A stretch of DNA of 64,000 nt from Prosthecobacter sp. (GTDB lineage Bacteria > Verrucomicrobiota > Verrucomicrobiia > Verrucomicrobiales > Verrucomicrobiaceae): assembly GCF_034366625.1 (NCBI RefSeq), contig NZ_JAXMIH010000008.1:248001-312000 (forward strand), written 5' to 3'. Under the pieces are notes generated by a model, which saw only the letters and a program-made list of their open reading frames with translations, made no database searches and was not told the DNA's origin. Positions 56,555 to 64,000 of the stretch are shown in pieces (positions within the stretch are counted from its first letter, which is position 1; each line of letters opens with the position of its first letter). The position numbers and the translations under genes were made by a program.

Positions 56555-56815
56555 ATGATCGAAGTCGAAATCTACGCCCCCGGCCTCCGTGCGGAGTCCG
56601 CCGTGATGCACCTCCGCAACCAGATGGACCACTTTCCCAAGGTCCGCTACAAAGTCGATACCCGGCATGACCTCGTTTATTTCGAGATCGACAAGCCCGG
56701 TGACCTCAATCAGATGGAGATCAACCAGATCTTCGACGCCATCGATCTTCAGCCCCGCTTCGTCGGTCAGATCCCCGAAGAGCTGCGCAGCGGCGGCACG
56801 ACGAAGCTGATCTGA
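56555..56815 (+). CDS. Small protein of unknown function
   Basis: 86 residues from ATG 56555. The sequence (MIEVEIYAPG, AVMHLRNQMD, VRYKVDTRHDLVYFEID, QMEINQIFDAIDLQPRFVG) has a regular alternation of strands and helices suggesting a ferredoxin-like beta-alpha-beta-beta-alpha-beta fold. No cysteines, so not a metal chaperone. It is between rpsT (divergent) and a SufE-like gene (convergent, 1 bp apart). Function unknown. Confidence 0.65.
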   Translation: MIEVEIYAPGLRAESAVMHLRNQMDHFPKVRYKVDTRHDLVYFEIDKPGDLNQMEINQIFDAIDLQPRFVGQIPEELRSGGTTKLI

Positions 56816-56816
56816 C

Positions 56817-57257
56817 TCACTTCTGCTGCAGCACTTGCGCGGCCTGCTTCATGCGGGTGAGAACATAATAAACCGTCTGGCTGCGCAGCCGCACCAGTTC
56901 TGCGCCGATGATACGCGGCACAAAATCCTGCGGCACGTCCAGCACCTCCCGCAAGGTCGAGCCATTCAGTCCTCGGCATAAAATCGTCGTCAGCGCCTTC
57001 GTCAGCGTCTGCACCTTCGGCCCGAGGCTGACTGCAAAGTACGCATGATCGTCCTGTTCGAGTCTCACATGCACCCCGACCGTGTCCGTACATTCTGCGT
57101 CCTTCCGCACGTCCTCCAGATCGAACTTTTCCCCCTCTTTTGGCGCGTGAGCCGCCGAAGCTGCCGCCAGATCGATCAAATTCTCCCGCCGCTCGCCTTC
57201 CGGCAGCGATTCAAAAAACGCGATCAATTCGCCCAAGGCGGCGGGATAGGCCTGCAT
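56817..57257 (-). CDS. SufE-family protein (cysteine desulfurase activator)
   Basis: 146 residues. The SufE fold is indicated by ELIAFFESLPEGERRENLIDLA, then DAECTDTVGVHV, where Cys is the likely persulfide acceptor, and SLGPKVQTLTKALTTILCRGLNG, ending near FVPRIIGAELVRLRSQTVYYVLTRM. SufE takes sulfur from SufS for Fe-S cluster assembly. No other suf gene lies beside it, so it is an isolated copy. Convergent with the small ORF at 56555; just upstream on the same strand is the DUF6807 gene (2 bp gap). Confidence 0.8.
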   Translation of the reverse strand: MQAYPAALGELIAFFESLPEGERRENLIDLAAASAAHAPKEGEKFDLEDVRKDAECTDTVGVHVRLEQDDHAYFAVSLGPKVQTLTKALTTILCRGLNGSTLREVLDVPQDFVPRIIGAELVRLRSQTVYYVLTRMKQAAQVLQQK

Positions 57258-57259
57258 GC

Positions 57260-58237
57260 TTACTTCTTCACCGGTTTTGGCGGATTCAAATCAATCACCG
57301 GCATCTCTGTGAACTTTTTCCAGTGCGCCTCGCTCTGCTCCTGCGTCGCCACGCCGTCGTGAACCCACAGCGCATAGCGTACGCGGAGCTTTTTCTCCTC
57401 CGTCACCTCCACCGGCGTGTCCAGGCTCAGGCAGCAGCCCATCCAGCCGTCGTTGCGCACATGGAAGGCCGTCGGGTTGTGCGGATTCATCGGGTGATTC
57501 ATCAGCGTGATGCCGCCAAAGCCGTCCGCGTCGTTGGTGATGCGTCCGCTGTAGTCGCACCAGCGTGCGGGCTTGCGGAAAATCGCCTCCTCATTGACCT
57601 GCCCTGCCGAATTCAAAATGCGCCCGCCGCCATCATGCACGCCGATGCTTTTTGCCACTCGCACCGCCACCAGGCCGAAACCCGTGGCCCCAAACGTCGT
57701 CGTCTTGCCCTTCGGCGGTGAAAACTCCAGGTCGATGATCATGAACCAGCTCTTCGCCCCGTCCAGCGGCCGGATCTCCGTGCGCCGCACCTCGATGAGT
57801 TGAATCGACTTGTCCGCCTCGCTGATCCAGTGGTTCACCATCCGCATCGCCGCGAACTCGTCGGTGTCCTCGTAACCTTCGCGTGAAACCTCCACATTCA
57901 CGATGCGGCCCTGCTTCTTCGCGTAATCGCCCCAGAAATCCAGATCGTTCACCATGTTGTGCGTCACCCACACGCTGTTATGATGCGAATGCGTCAGCGG
58001 ATCATGCGGATGCCCCATCCGCGTCAGACTCACCTCACGCGAAGCCCGGATTGGGTGCCAGAACGGCCGCATGTCCAGCGGATCGAAGTGCATCGCCGTC
58101 AGCTCCCGCCCATCGAGTTGAAACGACGTGATGTGATGCGGCATCGGCACCGCCTGCACTCGCGGAATCGGCTTCGCCGAAGGTAATTGCGCTGCCGCCG
58201 TCGTCGCAAAGATGAATAGGAGGGTCGAAATTCGCAT
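57260..58237 (-). CDS. Secreted DUF6807 (PmoA-like) protein
   Basis: 325 residues from ATG 58237 (signal peptide MRISTLLFIFATTAAAQL). The body matches the DUF6807/PmoA-like family of PVC bacteria: RPFWHPIRASREVSLTRMGHPHDPLTHSHHNSVWV, then WFMIIDLEFSPPKGK, FGGITLMNHPMNPHNPTAFHVR and VRYALWVHDG. Four histidines and an Asp close together could bind metal. Despite the family name it is not known to act on methane. Two bp from sufE and divergent from the isomerase-like gene. Confidence 0.8.
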   Translation of the reverse strand: MRISTLLFIFATTAAAQLPSAKPIPRVQAVPMPHHITSFQLDGRELTAMHFDPLDMRPFWHPIRASREVSLTRMGHPHDPLTHSHHNSVWVTHNMVNDLDFWGDYAKKQGRIVNVEVSREGYEDTDEFAAMRMVNHWISEADKSIQLIEVRRTEIRPLDGAKSWFMIIDLEFSPPKGKTTTFGATGFGLVAVRVAKSIGVHDGGGRILNSAGQVNEEAIFRKPARWCDYSGRITNDADGFGGITLMNHPMNPHNPTAFHVRNDGWMGCCLSLDTPVEVTEEKKLRVRYALWVHDGVATQEQSEAHWKKFTEMPVIDLNPPKPVKK

Positions 58238-58376
58238 GATCCTTCCATACGCGCCCAAACCGTGATCCTTCGGGCTTCGGCATTCATTCGTCATTCTGCA
58301 TTCGTCATTCGACATTTCCCGTTCATCTTCCCACCGCAAGGAATCCTCGATTCCCCTCGTTCCAACCGCCCATCCC

Positions 58377-59243
58377 ATGAAGAAAATCCTTCTCTCACTC
58401 CTCCTCGCCGCTGCGACCACCTTCGCGGCCACCTTCGCGGCCACCATCCCCGACGCCGCCAAAGTCGGCCAGTTCTACGCCGGCTGCCAGGCCTACAGCT
58501 TCCGCATGTACAGCGTGTTCGAAGCCATCGACAAAACCGCGCAATGCGGCGGCAAGACGATTGAATTCTATCCTGGGCAGAAATTCTCCACCGAGAAGCC
58601 CGATGCCAAGTGGGATCACAACGCCACCCCTGAGATGATCAATGCCGTCATGAAACACCTCGAAGCCAAAGGCCTCACCGCGGTCGGCTATGGCGTCGTC
58701 AAACTCGGCCAGGATGACGCCTCCAACCGCAAGATCTTCGAGTTCTGCAAAACCCTCGGGATTGGCGTCGTCGTCACCGAGCCTGACGTCACCGCACTCG
58801 ACAAGATCGAGGCCCTCGTGAAGGAATTCGACATCAAGATGGCCATCCACAACCATCCCAAGCGCCCGCTCGACCGCGCCTACATGTTCTGGGATCCCAA
58901 CTACGTCCTCGGCCTCGTCAAGGACCGCGATCCTCGCATGGGAGCCTGCGCCGACGTCGGCCACTGGGTCCGCAGCAGCCTCAATCCCGTCGATTGCATC
59001 AAGATCCTTAAAGGCCGCATCTTTGACAGCCACATGAAGGACCTCACCGAATTCGGCAATCCCAAAGCCCACGACCTCCCCTTCGGCACCGGCAAGAGCG
59101 ACATCCCCGCCATCCTCGCAGAATACCACGCCCAAGGCTACCCCGGTCCGCTGCATTGCGAATACGAGCACAACTGGGAAACCAGCGTGCCCGAAATTAC
59201 CCAGTGCCTCGAATTCGTGAAGAACTGGAAGCCTGCGCAGTAA
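58377..59243 (+). CDS. Exported sugar phosphate isomerase/epimerase-like protein
   Basis: 288 residues with a signal peptide containing a perfect 12-bp tandem duplication (58419-58442, encoding TFAA twice). The TIM-barrel body has FYAGCQAYSFRMYSVFEAIDKTAQCGG, then AIHNHPKRPLDRAYMFWDPNYVL and GACADVGHWVRSSLNPVDCI, with DSHMKDLTEF (metal ligands). These match the xylose-isomerase-like TIM barrel family. Such exported forms are common in Verrucomicrobiota and usually sit near glycan genes. Divergent from DUF6807 and followed by a strong terminator. Confidence 0.85.
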   Translation: MKKILLSLLLAAATTFAATFAATIPDAAKVGQFYAGCQAYSFRMYSVFEAIDKTAQCGGKTIEFYPGQKFSTEKPDAKWDHNATPEMINAVMKHLEAKGLTAVGYGVVKLGQDDASNRKIFEFCKTLGIGVVVTEPDVTALDKIEALVKEFDIKMAIHNHPKRPLDRAYMFWDPNYVLGLVKDRDPRMGACADVGHWVRSSLNPVDCIKILKGRIFDSHMKDLTEFGNPKAHDLPFGTGKSDIPAILAEYHAQGYPGPLHCEYEHNWETSVPEITQCLEFVKNWKPAQ

Positions 59244-59259
59244 TTCAGATCACCCAAGG

Positions 59260-59287
59260 AGCGGGGCCTTCCAGGCCCCGCTTTTTT
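59260..59287 (+). terminator. Intrinsic terminator of the isomerase-like gene
   Basis: 10-bp stem AGCGGGGCCT/AGGCCCCGCT with loop TCC (59270-59272), followed by TTTTTT. Starts 17 bp after the stop codon. Confidence 0.92.
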
Positions 59288-59335
59288 GTGCTCATTCACC
59301 CCAGCGCGATGTTTCGCTCAAGCGGGCACGCAAAA

Positions 59336-59435
59336 CGGAGCGCGAGTGTGTCGAAGACCACTCGCCACTTTCAACTCCCTACGTCAACGCAAGACCTCAA
59401 AACAGGCGAGTAGGCTTCGCCATACTCGCGCTCCG
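59336..59435. repeat. 100-bp inverted-repeat element (MITE- or REP-like)
   Basis: Arms 59336-59366 and 59405-59435 (31 bp each) match as inverted repeats at about 27 positions, with terminal CGGAGCGCGAGT and ACTCGCGCTCCG. The 38-bp middle has no ORF. It lies in the 197-bp gap between convergent genes. No transposase nearby. Unrelated in sequence to the TTCGATTG element. Confidence 0.8.
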
Positions 59436-59440
59436 TCCCA

Positions 59441-62400
59441 TCATCGCGCCACCTTCAGATACGCGATCAAATCCGCCAGCGACTGCGGCGTCATCACCGC
59501 CTCCAGCCCCTCCGGCATCAGCGAAATCCCCGCGCTCTTCAAAGACGCCACATCACTCCGCAGCACCGACTTCGTCAGGTTCCCCGCCATCTTCAGCGTC
59601 AAACTCGCGCTCGTCTCCGTGGCGATGGCACCATAAAGCTGCTCGCCGTTCTTCAGCGTGCAATGATACGCCATGAAACCCGGCTCGATGATCGCGCTCG
59701 GGTCCAGGATGGAGTTGAGCAGCTTCTCCGCGTCATGCTGCACCACGCTGCGCAGATCCGGGCCGAGTTCGAGGCCCACGCCATCCAGCTTGTGGCAACT
59801 GATGCACACGCTCGCGAAAACCGTCTTCCCGCGTTCCACATCTCCCGTGAGCTTCAGCGCGGGCTTGAACTTCTCCACCACTGCCGCCCGCGTGGCGCTC
59901 GTCGAGTCCGCAAACACCTTCTCCGCTACCTGCGCGATGTTTTTCTTCGGATGCTTCACCAGCCGCGCCCGCGTCGCCGCATCACATGCCTTCGCCTCCG
60001 GCCGTTTGAGCAGGGCCGAAGTCCACGCATCGTTCGAGAGCAGCGTTTCGATGATCTGACCGCGCACCGCCGGCGTGCGCTCTTCGAAGCGCTCCAGCAA
60101 AAATGTCGGCCCATCCTTCGGTTGCAGCCGTCCCACCAGTCGCAGCACCTCCGCGCTGCCCGTTTTCGCCCACAAACCCGGCAGCATGTCCTTCACCATC
60201 TCCCGATGCTCGCGATCCGAAGCCAAAAGCGCCAGTTCTGCCACCGGCGGAGCCGCCTTCGCCGTTTTGACCGCCTCCGCCGCCTTCGCGAGCATGTCCG
60301 CCATCTTCTTCAATCCCGCCTGTGCTTCCGGCGAACTCACCTGCTTCGCAAATTGCACCAGCGAGAGATTCTTTTCGTCGAGGACGGTCAGAAGCTCCGC
60401 GATGCCTTCTTGGCCTTCGAGCCGCGCAACCAAGGCCGCGATGGCTTTTTCATTCTTCACCGCCAGCGCACAGCGAAACAGCATCCCGCCCGATTTCGCA
60501 TCCGCACGCGCACAAACCCGCTCCAAATGCGGCAGCACCGAACTCAAGGCCGCGCCTTGAAGCGCCGAACCCGCCGGAGCCGCGTTCAAAAGCTCCGCCA
60601 GCAAATCCGCCGCCCAATCGCCCTTCAACTCGCCCAACGAGCACGCCAGTTGCAGCCGCACCTTCTCGTCCTTTTCGTTCACGAGCTTTGCCAGCGCTTT
60701 TTGGAGTGGCGACGATTCGTCGCCACTCCACTCAAGCTTTTCGGCCATTTGGAGAGCTTGTTCGTGGACATGCGAATCTTGCCTCAAAAGAAGGTCGAGA
60801 ACCATATTGTGTCTCTCACTTCCTTTCCCATAAAGAAGATATGCCCATGCCGTCTGTGCCGCGATGATGCCTTTGGGCCTTTTCAAAGCGCCAAGTGCGT
60901 GTGGATAGCCTGACCATAGGGCCTTCATCTGCCACTTGTCCCTGAGCCAGCCATTGCTGCTTTCCCACCATGTCGCTGGATTGTTGGTTAAATCTAAAGT
61001 GACCGATTTTGAAATGGGATCGGTTTGAGGTGCGCTGGCAACTGGAATAGCAGCCCCAGATCGAGTTGAAGCTCGAACTACTTTCCAAATCCGCCCCTTG
61101 TCGTCTCCTTCCCGGTAATGCGGCAGTAGCTCCTCTTTCCCATTCTGCGGCAACCACTGCGGATGCTCGATCATGTAGCGATACACGTCGGCGACCCACA
61201 ACGCGCCGTCCGGTCCTGTGCGCACCATGACAGGGCGGCACCAGCGGTCTTCGCTGGCGAGGAAGTCCGTCTTCGACTCGGCGGGATCGCGCACGGCTTT
61301 AAAGGTGACGCCGTCTTCTTCGAGGATGTGGTGCTGCACCAGATTGGCAAACGGCTCGCAGGTGAAAGCATGCGTCTTGCCATCTTCAAACAGCACGCGG
61401 TCCCGATACACCTCGATCCCGCACGCACTCGTGAACCTCCCGGCTTGATCGAAGCTGTGAAAACGCTTCTCCATGCTGCTGGCGGGATACACCGGCGGAT
61501 TGCGCGGAAAGAGCTGATGGATCGGGTCCGGCGGGATGACGTGCGGATTGCGGCGCAGGTAGTGATCCTGCAGGATGTAGTGCCACAGCGGGAAACTGTT
61601 CTGCACGCCGAACCAGTGGCCCCAGTCATCGCGGGCGCGGCCGAACTGCGAGGGGCCGGTCTGCGGATCAAACTCGCCGGTGTCCGGTTTGAAGCGGAAA
61701 TCGCGGCTGCCGAGGTCGATCTTCTCGCCGGTGAGCTTGCACTCGATTTGAGTGCCTTTGTTGTAGCCGCCGTGATGCGCGCCCGCGGCGCAATACACCC
61801 AGCCGTCCATGCCCCAGCGCAGGCCGTTCACGCGGAGCTGCTGGTTGCCGGTGCTGAAGCCGGTGTAGAGCACCTTCTTCGTGCCATCGGGCGAAATGAA
61901 AAAGATGTCCGGCGCGGCGGTGACGATGACGCCCTCGCGCCAGGTAAGGATGCCGGTGGGATAGCTCAAATCGCTGACGATGACGGTGCGCTTGTCGTAG
62001 CGGCCATCGGCGTCCGTATCCTCCAGCCGCACGACGCGTCCGCCGGCCTTGCCATTGCCATCCATGCCCAGCGGATAGTCCGCCATCTCGATCACCCACA
62101 GTCGGCCCTGCTCATCCCAATCAAACGCCACCGGATCGAGCACCACCGGCTCCGCCGCGACGAGCTCGATGCGGTAACCGTCGCGCACATGCCACTTCTT
62201 CGCGGATTCTTCGGGGAAGAGTGGTGGCGTGGCGGTTGGCACCTTCGACTTCGCGCCAGCGTCGTGGAGTGCGGGGGCAGAGATGCCGGGGCCACCTGGC
62301 ATCGGCGACACCGCTTTCGGGCGGTCTTTGGCCTTCGATGACGTTTCAGCTTTCGACAGCGGTGTGGCGCTGACGCTTCCCGCCGCACTCCACGACGCTG

Positions 62401-64000
62401 CCGCGCCCTTCGGAATCTCCAATCCTGTCACCACCACGTCAGAATACTCGCCCTCCAGTGGCGCGAAATCATCGCACCGACGGCCAAAGAACAACCCATT
62501 CGCTCCCGGCGCGGTGACGGGCAGTTCAGCGTCGATTTCCACCTTGCCATTCAGCGTCACCTTCACGCGCGAGCCGCTGCGCTCCAGTTTCACGTCATTC
62601 CACGAACCGGGCGCGATGACCGTTGTGCCGCGCACGATTTGATTCACTGCGTTGCCATTGAAGACAAACAACCGGCCCGGCGACGAGTCCTTGTAGTTGC
62701 CGCCGATGCCGAGATGATCCCCCGGAGCCTGCGAATCGCCCTTCGGCCCGCGTGAGATGAGGTAAGCCGTCACCGCGCTGACGTTGTTCGCCTTCGCGTT
62801 GCGGAAGCGCATCGACGCGGACCAGTTCTCATGCGCCTTCAGCAATGCCGAGGTCTGCACCTGCGCCCGCTTGGCCTTTTCCTTCCGCGCGACGCCATGT
62901 CGCGCGTTGTCATCAGCCACTTTCGAGATGCTCCAAAGCTTCGCGATGAGCGATGGCTCGATGACGCGATCCCAGATCGTGATCTCATCCAGCCGTCCTT
63001 CGAGTCCTTGACCGAAAAGCACCTCATTCGCCGCCTTCCCGGCCTTTCCGGTCAAAACGGGCTTTTCAGAGCCATCGAGATGCACGCGCACGTTTTGGCC
63101 ATCGCGGACCAAAACGGCGAAATGCCAGTCATCGGCGAAACAAGGAGCCGGACTTGCCAAGTCCGGGCTTGAGGGGGGACTTGGCAAGTCCCTCTCCTTG
63201 TCCATGCCCCATTCCAGCCTCACCGTGTGATCCGGGAACTGATGCGCCTTCAAGCTGACACCCAACGCGTTGATCAACTCGCCCGTGCGATCACTCGCGC
63301 CGCTTTCATGGCCGAGCCAGAACCAGAGGGCGATGGTGGTCGTAGATTGAAGGTTTTCAGCGGGAAGCTTAAAGTGACCGCCAGTGAGTTGAACTGAGTA
63401 ATTATATCTGGCCGCATAATCTAACTCAGAGGCATGCAATGCAGATTCTTCTCCGTAACCTAGCCCAGCACCCGCTCCAGGCATGTACGGAATCATCCTG
63501 CCGATCGGTTTAAGCCACATGTTGCCAGTTGCTCGCTGTTTTCCATCCCTTGCGAGGCTGGGGCCGTCTTCGTCGGCACCAAAACCTCCTGAGTCGAGGG
63601 TGCAATGAAACAAGGGATCGGATTTTTCTATCGCTGGCATCCACGCTCCCGTGTGCCTTGGCCCTTTGATGATGGAGGTCAAGTTCATTGGGCGTTCGCC
63701 AGAGCCAAGAAGACCAGCAAGTTCATGCATGTTGGCAGTCAGTTCCCAAACGATTTTAGGTTCCGCTGACACTTCCAAACCTGCCGTTCGCGCCGGCCAA
63801 GTGGTATATCCCCCAAGAACATGCTGCTCGGGCGGCGGAATATATCCCTCTGCCCCATTCGCAAGCTCGATATTAAAATGGCTCTTGAAAGGTGACCACC
63901 ATTTCAGCTTCAACCCCGTGATCGCATACACCTCGTTCGGCAGCGTGGCGATGCTCAGGTCGCCAATCCGAATCGCTTGCAGCTTCACGCTCGTCTTTTG
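59441..64000 (-). CDS. Ceramidase-like C-terminus + LamG domains + PVC-type haem-binding propeller (5' end outside window)
   Basis: The frame is open to base 64000, so the gene begins right of the window; a GTG at 63988 is not a credible start. The first 75 residues (QAIRIGDLSIATLPNEVYA, then ELANGAEGYIPPPEQHVLGG) match the C-terminal end of neutral ceramidase-type proteins. Then come two LamG-like domains (about 100-390 and 400-560), a PVC-type propeller (about 610-1000), HEAT-like repeats, and a monohaem c domain with CISCHKLDGVGLELGPDLR near the C-terminus, ending LMPEGLE. Total known length over 1515 residues. Contains an in-frame palindromic insertion (63141-63200). Probably a large secreted protein with sugar-binding and redox functions. 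Confidence 0.85.
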   Translation of the reverse strand, partial: QKTSVKLQAIRIGDLSIATLPNEVYAITGLKLKWWSPFKSHFNIELANGAEGYIPPPEQHVLGGYTTWPARTAGLEVSAEPKIVWELTANMHELAGLLGSGERPMNLTSIIKGPRHTGAWMPAIEKSDPLFHCTLDSGGFGADEDGPSLARDGKQRATGNMWLKPIGRMIPYMPGAGAGLGYGEESALHASELDYAARYNYSVQLTGGHFKLPAENLQSTTTIALWFWLGHESGASDRTGELINALGVSLKAHQFPDHTVRLEWGMDKERDLPSPPSSPDLASPAPCFADDWHFAVLVRDGQNVRVHLDGSEKPVLTGKAGKAANEVLFGQGLEGRLDEITIWDRVIEPSLIAKLWSISKVADDNARHGVARKEKAKRAQVQTSALLKAHENWSASMRFRNAKANNVSAVTAYLISRGPKGDSQAPGDHLGIGGNYKDSSPGRLFVFNGNAVNQIVRGTTVIAPGSWNDVKLERSGSRVKVTLNGKVEIDAELPVTAPGANGLFFGRRCDDFAPLEGEYSDVVVTGLEIPKGAAASWSAAGSVSATPLSKAETSSKAKDRPKAVSPMPGGPGISAPALHDAGAKSKVPTATPPLFPEESAKKWHVRDGYRIELVAAEPVVLDPVAFDWDEQGRLWVIEMADYPLGMDGNGKAGGRVVRLEDTDADGRYDKRTVIVSDLSYPTGILTWREGVIVTAAPDIFFISPDGTKKVLYTGFSTGNQQLRVNGLRWGMDGWVYCAAGAHHGGYNKGTQIECKLTGEKIDLGSRDFRFKPDTGEFDPQTGPSQFGRARDDWGHWFGVQNSFPLWHYILQDHYLRRNPHVIPPDPIHQLFPRNPPVYPASSMEKRFHSFDQAGRFTSACGIEVYRDRVLFEDGKTHAFTCEPFANLVQHHILEEDGVTFKAVRDPAESKTDFLASEDRWCRPVMVRTGPDGALWVADVYRYMIEHPQWLPQNGKEELLPHYREGDDKGRIWKVVRASTRSGAAIPVASAPQTDPISKSVTLDLTNNPATWWESSNGWLRDKWQMKALWSGYPHALGALKRPKGIIAAQTAWAYLLYGKGSERHNMVLDLLLRQDSHVHEQALQMAEKLEWSGDESSPLQKALAKLVNEKDEKVRLQLACSLGELKGDWAADLLAELLNAAPAGSALQGAALSSVLPHLERVCARADAKSGGMLFRCALAVKNEKAIAALVARLEGQEGIAELLTVLDEKNLSLVQFAKQVSSPEAQAGLKKMADMLAKAAEAVKTAKAAPPVAELALLASDREHREMVKDMLPGLWAKTGSAEVLRLVGRLQPKDGPTFLLERFEERTPAVRGQIIETLLSNDAWTSALLKRPEAKACDAATRARLVKHPKKNIAQVAEKVFADSTSATRAAVVEKFKPALKLTGDVERGKTVFASVCISCHKLDGVGLELGPDLRSVVQHDAEKLLNSILDPSAIIEPGFMAYHCTLKNGEQLYGAIATETSASLTLKMAGNLTKSVLRSDVASLKSAGISLMPEGLEAVMTPQSLADLIAYLKVAR
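63141..63200. repeat. 60-bp palindromic element inserted in frame
   Basis: Left arm 63141-63164 and right arm 63177-63200 are inverted repeats matching at 22 of 24 positions; each contains a GGACTTGSCAAGTCC palindrome. Total length is 60 bp (20 codons), so the frame is kept, and the protein gains a Pro/Ser-rich stretch (DLPSPPSSPDLASP) in the LamG domain. Unrelated to the other two elements in sequence, but the same length as the one at 15314. Confidence 0.85.

Noticed and set aside
1-64000. CRISPR array, tRNA, rRNA, integrase or transposase
   Set aside because: No direct-repeat/spacer pattern, cloverleaf, rRNA-like block or transposase-like ORF was recognised; the palindromic elements have no coding partner in the window.

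Overview
The window is a dense stretch of bacterial chromosome (no gap between genes exceeds about 200 bp) and is mostly G+C-rich. The gene content points to the phylum Verrucomicrobiota, probably a Prosthecobacter- or Verrucomicrobium-like member, although no rRNA gene is present to prove it. The markers are two PVC-type haem-binding proteins (propeller plus C-terminal CxxCH), an adjacent DUF1549/DUF1553 and DUF1501 pair, a DUF6807 (PmoA-like) protein, a secreted sulfatase, many secreted glycan-related enzymes, and several giant multidomain exoproteins. None of the 18 start codons I checked by eye has a recognisable Shine-Dalgarno sequence.

Layout. 1-6181: the 3' part of a giant exoprotein (sugar-dehydrogenase propeller, dihaem cytochrome, adhesive domains), followed by an ECF-type sigma factor. 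6830-16607: secreted hydrolases and oxidoreductases, mostly on the minus strand (three alpha/beta hydrolases, an FGE-fold/sialidase fusion, a secreted FAD oxidoreductase, a Tat-exported Gfo/Idh/MocA protein, an NTF2-like protein and a toroid-like secreted protein). 16647-20456: three plus-strand exported proteins (a DHDPS-like Tat substrate, a possible caspase-like/C25-like protein, an SGNH hydrolase). 20511-24645: two BNR/sialidase-type proteins and a DHDPS/NanA-type aldolase, divergent from an AraC-type regulator; this looks like a glycan or sialic-acid utilisation unit. 24690-28060: recN, a zinc-ribbon protein and galE.

28076-46627: a subtilase, a PVC-type cytochrome, an A+T-rich TIR/deoxyribosyltransferase-like orphan gene, a TSUP transporter, a membrane protein, the DUF1549/DUF1501 pair with a cytochrome c, an M20 peptidase, a kexin-like protease, a sulfatase and a small membrane protein. 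46746-52875: gltB-gltD (glutamate synthase) with an intrinsic terminator. 53044-58237: housekeeping and small genes (WalJ-like MBL hydrolase, a secreted Pcm, a YdhF-like aldo/keto reductase, rpsT, SufE, DUF6807). 58377-64000: a sugar isomerase/epimerase-like protein and a giant ceramidase/LamG/PVC-cytochrome fusion that leaves the window on the right.

Structure beyond genes. A palindromic REP-like element (core TTCGATTGSCAATCGAA) lies at gene 3' ends and repeatedly supplies or overlaps stop codons. A different 60-bp palindromic element is inserted in frame inside the last gene, and a 100-bp inverted-repeat element lies between the last two genes. I saw no transposase, integrase, CRISPR array, tRNA, rRNA or replication origin. 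Best candidates for something new: the orphan TIR/NDT-like gene, a C-terminal module shared by three unrelated exoproteins, and the palindromic elements that merge with coding sequence.
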